From Melioribacteraceae bacterium (GTDB lineage: Bacteria > Bacteroidota > Ignavibacteria > Ignavibacteriales > Melioribacteraceae), in assembly GCA_035362835.1 (NCBI GenBank), contig DAOSDY010000001.1, positions 682,001-746,000 of the forward strand: a stretch of DNA of 64,000 nucleotides. The letters are read 5' to 3'. The notes below the pieces were generated by a model. It saw nothing but the letters and a program-made list of their open reading frames with translations. It made no database searches and was not told where the DNA came from. This document shows, one piece after another, positions 61,514 through 64,000 of this stretch. Positions within the stretch are counted from its first letter, which is position 1. Each line of letters starts with the position of its first letter. Made by a program: the position numbers and the translations under genes.

Positions 61514-62278
61514 ATGTTAAGCAAAACTTTATTTTCACTTCTGATATTATTAACGGTTGAACTGCATTCGCAGCAGATTTTTATTTCCAGAGGGAATACA
61601 GAATACGGTGAGCCGATAGATCCTTTCTATAATCAACAGATCCCTGCTGATCTTATTATAACTATTCTGCTTGATAATAATGGAAAAAATTTTGAACAGA
61701 ATATTTTGTTTCTGACTATTGAGAAATCCGGAGATCAATCCAGAGCCGGGAGAATAAACGAGATGATAAGGCCCCCTAAAAAAAATGACTGGCTGATATA
61801 TAACTACAGATTCCAAGAGGAGGGTGATTATGAAATCAGGTTTACTGATTTTAACAGAAAAGTAATCGCATCATTAAGAGTAACAGTAGTCCGCGAAAAA
61901 GGTAAGAAGATTCAGGAGATAAAGATTCCAGAGCTTTTACCCGGTTTAGAGATTGTTTTTTGTGAAAAGATTTTTAACGGTAAGCCTGTTAATCAACAAA
62001 GCGAAATCTCACTTAAGTTTCAGAATGGCGAAACTTACATCTATATGGTAAATCAGAAACCGCTAAAGACAGATCTTTTACTGGTAAATATCTGGCGGAA
62101 AAAATCCAAAGGGACAGATTACGAGGAATTCATTGATTCAAAAAAATATAAAATAAATTCCTCCTGGTACGATGCATTTTTCCGCTACCGTTTCGAAAAG
62201 CCCGGTAATTATAAGATCAACTTTTTTAATGAAAAGGAAATATTACTTAAAACGGCTTATATTACGGTCGAAAATTAA
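61514..62278 (+). CDS. Secreted protein of unknown function
   Basis: 254 residues with a signal peptide (about 1-20; cut near H-S-Q). The body has two repeats of a beta-sandwich-like pattern, each ending in Y-x-Y-R-F-x-x-x-G-x-Y-x-I-x-F (near 100 and 235), which suggests two Ig-like domains. No enzyme motif is seen. I use the ATG at 61514 because a longer frame would begin inside the preceding terminator. The rmlA gene follows 22 bp later. Confidence 0.72.
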   Translation: MLSKTLFSLLILLTVELHSQQIFISRGNTEYGEPIDPFYNQQIPADLIITILLDNNGKNFEQNILFLTIEKSGDQSRAGRINEMIRPPKKNDWLIYNYRFQEEGDYEIRFTDFNRKVIASLRVTVVREKGKKIQEIKIPELLPGLEIVFCEKIFNGKPVNQQSEISLKFQNGETYIYMVNQKPLKTDLLLVNIWRKKSKGTDYEEFIDSKKYKINSSWYDAFFRYRFEKPGNYKINFFNEKEILLKTAYITVEN

Positions 62279-62300
62279 ACACTAACAGTCGGACTTATAT

Positions 62301-63167
62301 ATGAAGGGAATAGTATTAGCAGGCGGGTCAGGATCCCGGATGTACCCAATTTCCAAAATCTACAGTAAACAATTAACTCTGATTTACGATAAACCTTTAA
62401 TCTACTATCCTCTTTCCGTACTGATGCTTGCCGGCGTTCGCGATATTCTTATTATTTCCAACAGTGAAACAATCCCCCTCTACCAGAAGCTTTTTGACGA
62501 CGGTTCTTCAATAGGTGTTAATTTCCAATATGAAATTCAAAAAGCGCCGAACGGAATAGCCGAAGCTTTTATAATCGGAGAAAAATTTATTGGCAATGAC
62601 AACGTTTCCCTTATACTGGGTGACAATATTTTTTACGGTAAACTCGACTTCTTTTACAGGTCGGTAGAACAATCAAAAAAAGGGGCTACAATCTTTGCTT
62701 ACAAAGTGAACGATCCCCAGAGATACGGTATTGTTGAATTCAACAGTTCGGGAAAAGCCATAAGCATTGAAGAAAAGCCGCAGAATCCTAAATCGGATTA
62801 TGCTGTTCCCGGTCTTTACGTATACGATAACCGGGTTGTGGATATTTCTAAAAATTTAAAACCCTCAGGCCGCGGTGAACTCGAAATAACAGATGTAAAT
62901 AAAAAATACCTCGAACTGGGTGAACTTCACGTTGAAAAAATCGGCAGAGGTGTTGCATGGCTCGATACCGGAACTCCCGAAGCCCTTCTGAAAGCATCGA
63001 ACTTTTTCGGCGTTATTGAAGACAGACAGGGATTAAAAGTCGCCTGTCTTGAAGAAATCGCCTTATTGAAAGGATTTATAACAAAGGACGAATTTATTCA
63101 ACTGGTTAAAACTCTCCCCGGGTCTCTCTACAGGGAATATCTGGAAAAACTGATTTCCGATTTATAA
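62301..63167 (+). CDS. rmlA: Glucose-1-phosphate thymidylyltransferase
   Basis: 288 residues. The nucleotide-binding loop G-G-S-G-S-R-M-Y-P is at 8-16, followed by S-K-Q-L-T-L-I-Y-D-K-P at about 22-32, L-G-D-N-I-F-Y-G at 106-113 (the metal-binding Asp) and E-E-K-P near 160. It forms dTDP-glucose, the precursor of dTDP-rhamnose and other deoxysugars of the envelope. The other rml genes are not in the window, so the pathway is split. A GC-poor leader and no strong Shine-Dalgarno precede the ATG. Confidence 0.95.
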   Translation: MKGIVLAGGSGSRMYPISKIYSKQLTLIYDKPLIYYPLSVLMLAGVRDILIISNSETIPLYQKLFDDGSSIGVNFQYEIQKAPNGIAEAFIIGEKFIGNDNVSLILGDNIFYGKLDFFYRSVEQSKKGATIFAYKVNDPQRYGIVEFNSSGKAISIEEKPQNPKSDYAVPGLYVYDNRVVDISKNLKPSGRGELEITDVNKKYLELGELHVEKIGRGVAWLDTGTPEALLKASNFFGVIEDRQGLKVACLEEIALLKGFITKDEFIQLVKTLPGSLYREYLEKLISDL

Positions 63168-63182
63168 CTGATCATTTGTAAA

Positions 63183-63590
63183 GTGAATCCAAAAAAAATT
63201 TTAAAATATATTTTAATCGGGTTTGGCTGGATCTTTGTCGCACTAGGAATTATCGGGATCTTTGTGCCATTGATGCCAACCACCGTGTTCTTCATTCTTG
63301 CGGCAGCTTCCTTCGCAAGGAGTTCGGATAGATTTTACAGTTGGCTGATCAATCATCCCCGTTTCGGAAAGTTTATTAAGGATTACCGCGAAAAACGGGG
63401 GATGCCCCTTAAATCCAAGATAATTGCCGTTGGAATGCTCTACCTGACCATCGGCTCATCGGCTTATTTCTTTACTGATTCACTCTGGGTAAGATTACTT
63501 CTTATTTCGATAGCAATAGGTGTAAGCACTTACATCTTATCGCTGAAAACAATAAGAGATGAAAGAGACGTTGTAGGAGAGACTGAATAG
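63183..63590 (+). CDS. DUF454 (YbaN-like) inner-membrane protein
   Basis: 135 residues with three to four membrane helices. The segment L-G-I-I-G-I-F-V-P-L-M-P-T-T-V-F-F-I-L-A split around residues 20-40, and S-F-A-R-S-S at about 42-47 with H-P-R-F-G-K-F-I-K-D-Y-R at 58-69, match the DUF454 family. The role is unknown. The start is read as GTG at 63183; the first ATG (M-P-T-T) is inside the first conserved helix pair and would truncate the domain. It is 16 bp after rmlA. Confidence 0.87.
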   Translation: MNPKKILKYILIGFGWIFVALGIIGIFVPLMPTTVFFILAAASFARSSDRFYSWLINHPRFGKFIKDYREKRGMPLKSKIIAVGMLYLTIGSSAYFFTDSLWVRLLLISIAIGVSTYILSLKTIRDERDVVGETE

Positions 63591-63756
63591 TCATTTCCTA
63601 AAAACCGGGAAACAAATATTTAATTGAGGCTTATTTTAGTAAAGTTTATTATCTTTAGCCGAAAGCTTAATGAATAAAAGGGGCAGAAATTAATCTTTCT
63701 ACATTCCCTTTTATTAAAACAAACATCTTACAGATCAATTAAGGAGACTCACGAGA

Positions 63757-64000
63757 ATGGGGCTATTCTCATCCAAGACTAAAAGTGAGCTTGAAAAATT
63801 AATTGAAGAAAACGACGAACTTAAAAACACACTTCATTCCTTTGTTCAGAAACATCAAAGTCTCAGCGAACTTGAATCCAAGATAAACGACTCAAGGAAA
63901 GAACTTCTTGAGATATCGCATAAAAATGAAAATCTCAGGAAAGAGATTAAAAATCTGGATGAAGAAATTAAAACCAAGAACGATGCCCTAAAGAACAGTA
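63757..64000 (+). CDS. Start of a coiled-coil protein, cut by the window end
   Basis: The frame is open from an ATG at 63757 to the last base (81 codons). AAGGAG lies 11 bases upstream. The start M-G-L-F-S-S-K-T-K-S-E-L-E-K-L-I is followed by heptads of Glu, Lys and Leu that predict a long coiled coil. This form of N terminus is known in DUF4041 (with a C-terminal GIY-YIG-like T5orf172 domain) and in other cytoskeletal or structural proteins; the visible part cannot decide. Confidence 0.7.
   Translation, partial: MGLFSSKTKSELEKLIEENDELKNTLHSFVQKHQSLSELESKINDSRKELLEISHKNENLRKEIKNLDEEIKTKNDALKNS

Overview
The window looks like chromosome from a free-living, saccharolytic member of the Ignavibacteria/Melioribacteraceae side of the Bacteroidota-Chlorobiota group. 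This is inferred from four secreted proteins that end in a type IX secretion (T9SS) sorting domain with the 'NYPNPFNP' style hinge typical of that lineage, from PorV/FadL-like outer-membrane barrels, from promoters of the Bacteroidota type (TTG-N20-TAnnTTTG), and from an AT-leaning base composition. No phage, transposon, CRISPR array or rRNA operon is visible. One tRNA gene (Thr, UGU) is present.

Layout. 1-5142: the 3' part of a multi-PAS sensor histidine kinase, an iodotyrosine-deiodinase-like nitroreductase, an RNA 2'-O-methyltransferase, tRNA-Thr with its own promoter and terminator, and a secreted serine hydrolase of the beta-lactamase fold. 5375-34100: eighteen genes, all on the minus strand, mostly separated by less than 60 bp and several overlapping. 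They form an acidic-polysaccharide (alginate/uronan) utilisation locus. Read in transcription order it encodes a TonB-dependent receptor, a T9SS-sorted surface protein, two PorV/FadL-like barrels, a G8-like T9SS protein, a PL6 alginate lyase, an unassigned beta-helix protein, two PF05426-type lyases flanking a GH88-GH2 fusion, a KDG kinase, an SDR (candidate DEH reductase), a PL17 oligoalginate lyase, KdgF, a hexuronate-type MFS transporter, an acetylesterase and a heparinase II/III-family lyase. A GntR/FadR-type regulator lies just upstream at 34337-35068. The implied flow is: surface lyases cut the polymer, the TonB system imports oligomers, periplasmic exolyases and GH88/GH2 release monomers, the MFS pump moves them inward, and KdgF, the reductase and KdgK give KDPG. 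The KDPG aldolase and any SusD-type binding protein are not in the window.

35319-41911: a frameshifted small membrane protein with a heme-copper-oxidase-like motif, an S9 peptidase, a YacP-like nuclease-fold protein, a TrpF-like barrel that has lost its catalytic cysteine, a metallophosphoesterase, and a NeuB-like synthase lacking the SAF domain. 41912-42570 is a gene-poor, structured stretch holding hairpins, an 18-bp perfect palindrome and a 36-residue membrane protein. 42571-51624: a galactokinase homologue with all active-site motifs degraded, a TPR protein, aroE, two class I aminotransferases flanking pckA, a small lipoprotein, and a YbaK-type deacylase. 51906-64000: a GlcNAc-kinase-like protein beside an AmpG-like transporter with an unusual extracytoplasmic domain insertion, an ABC exporter with a LolA-like protein, YceI, sucC, two secreted proteins of unknown role, rmlA, a DUF454 protein and the start of a coiled-coil protein cut by the window end.

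Several genes begin with TTG or GTG supported by a Shine-Dalgarno, and clear intrinsic terminators separate most convergent pairs. Family assignments rest on motifs read by eye; no database search was possible.
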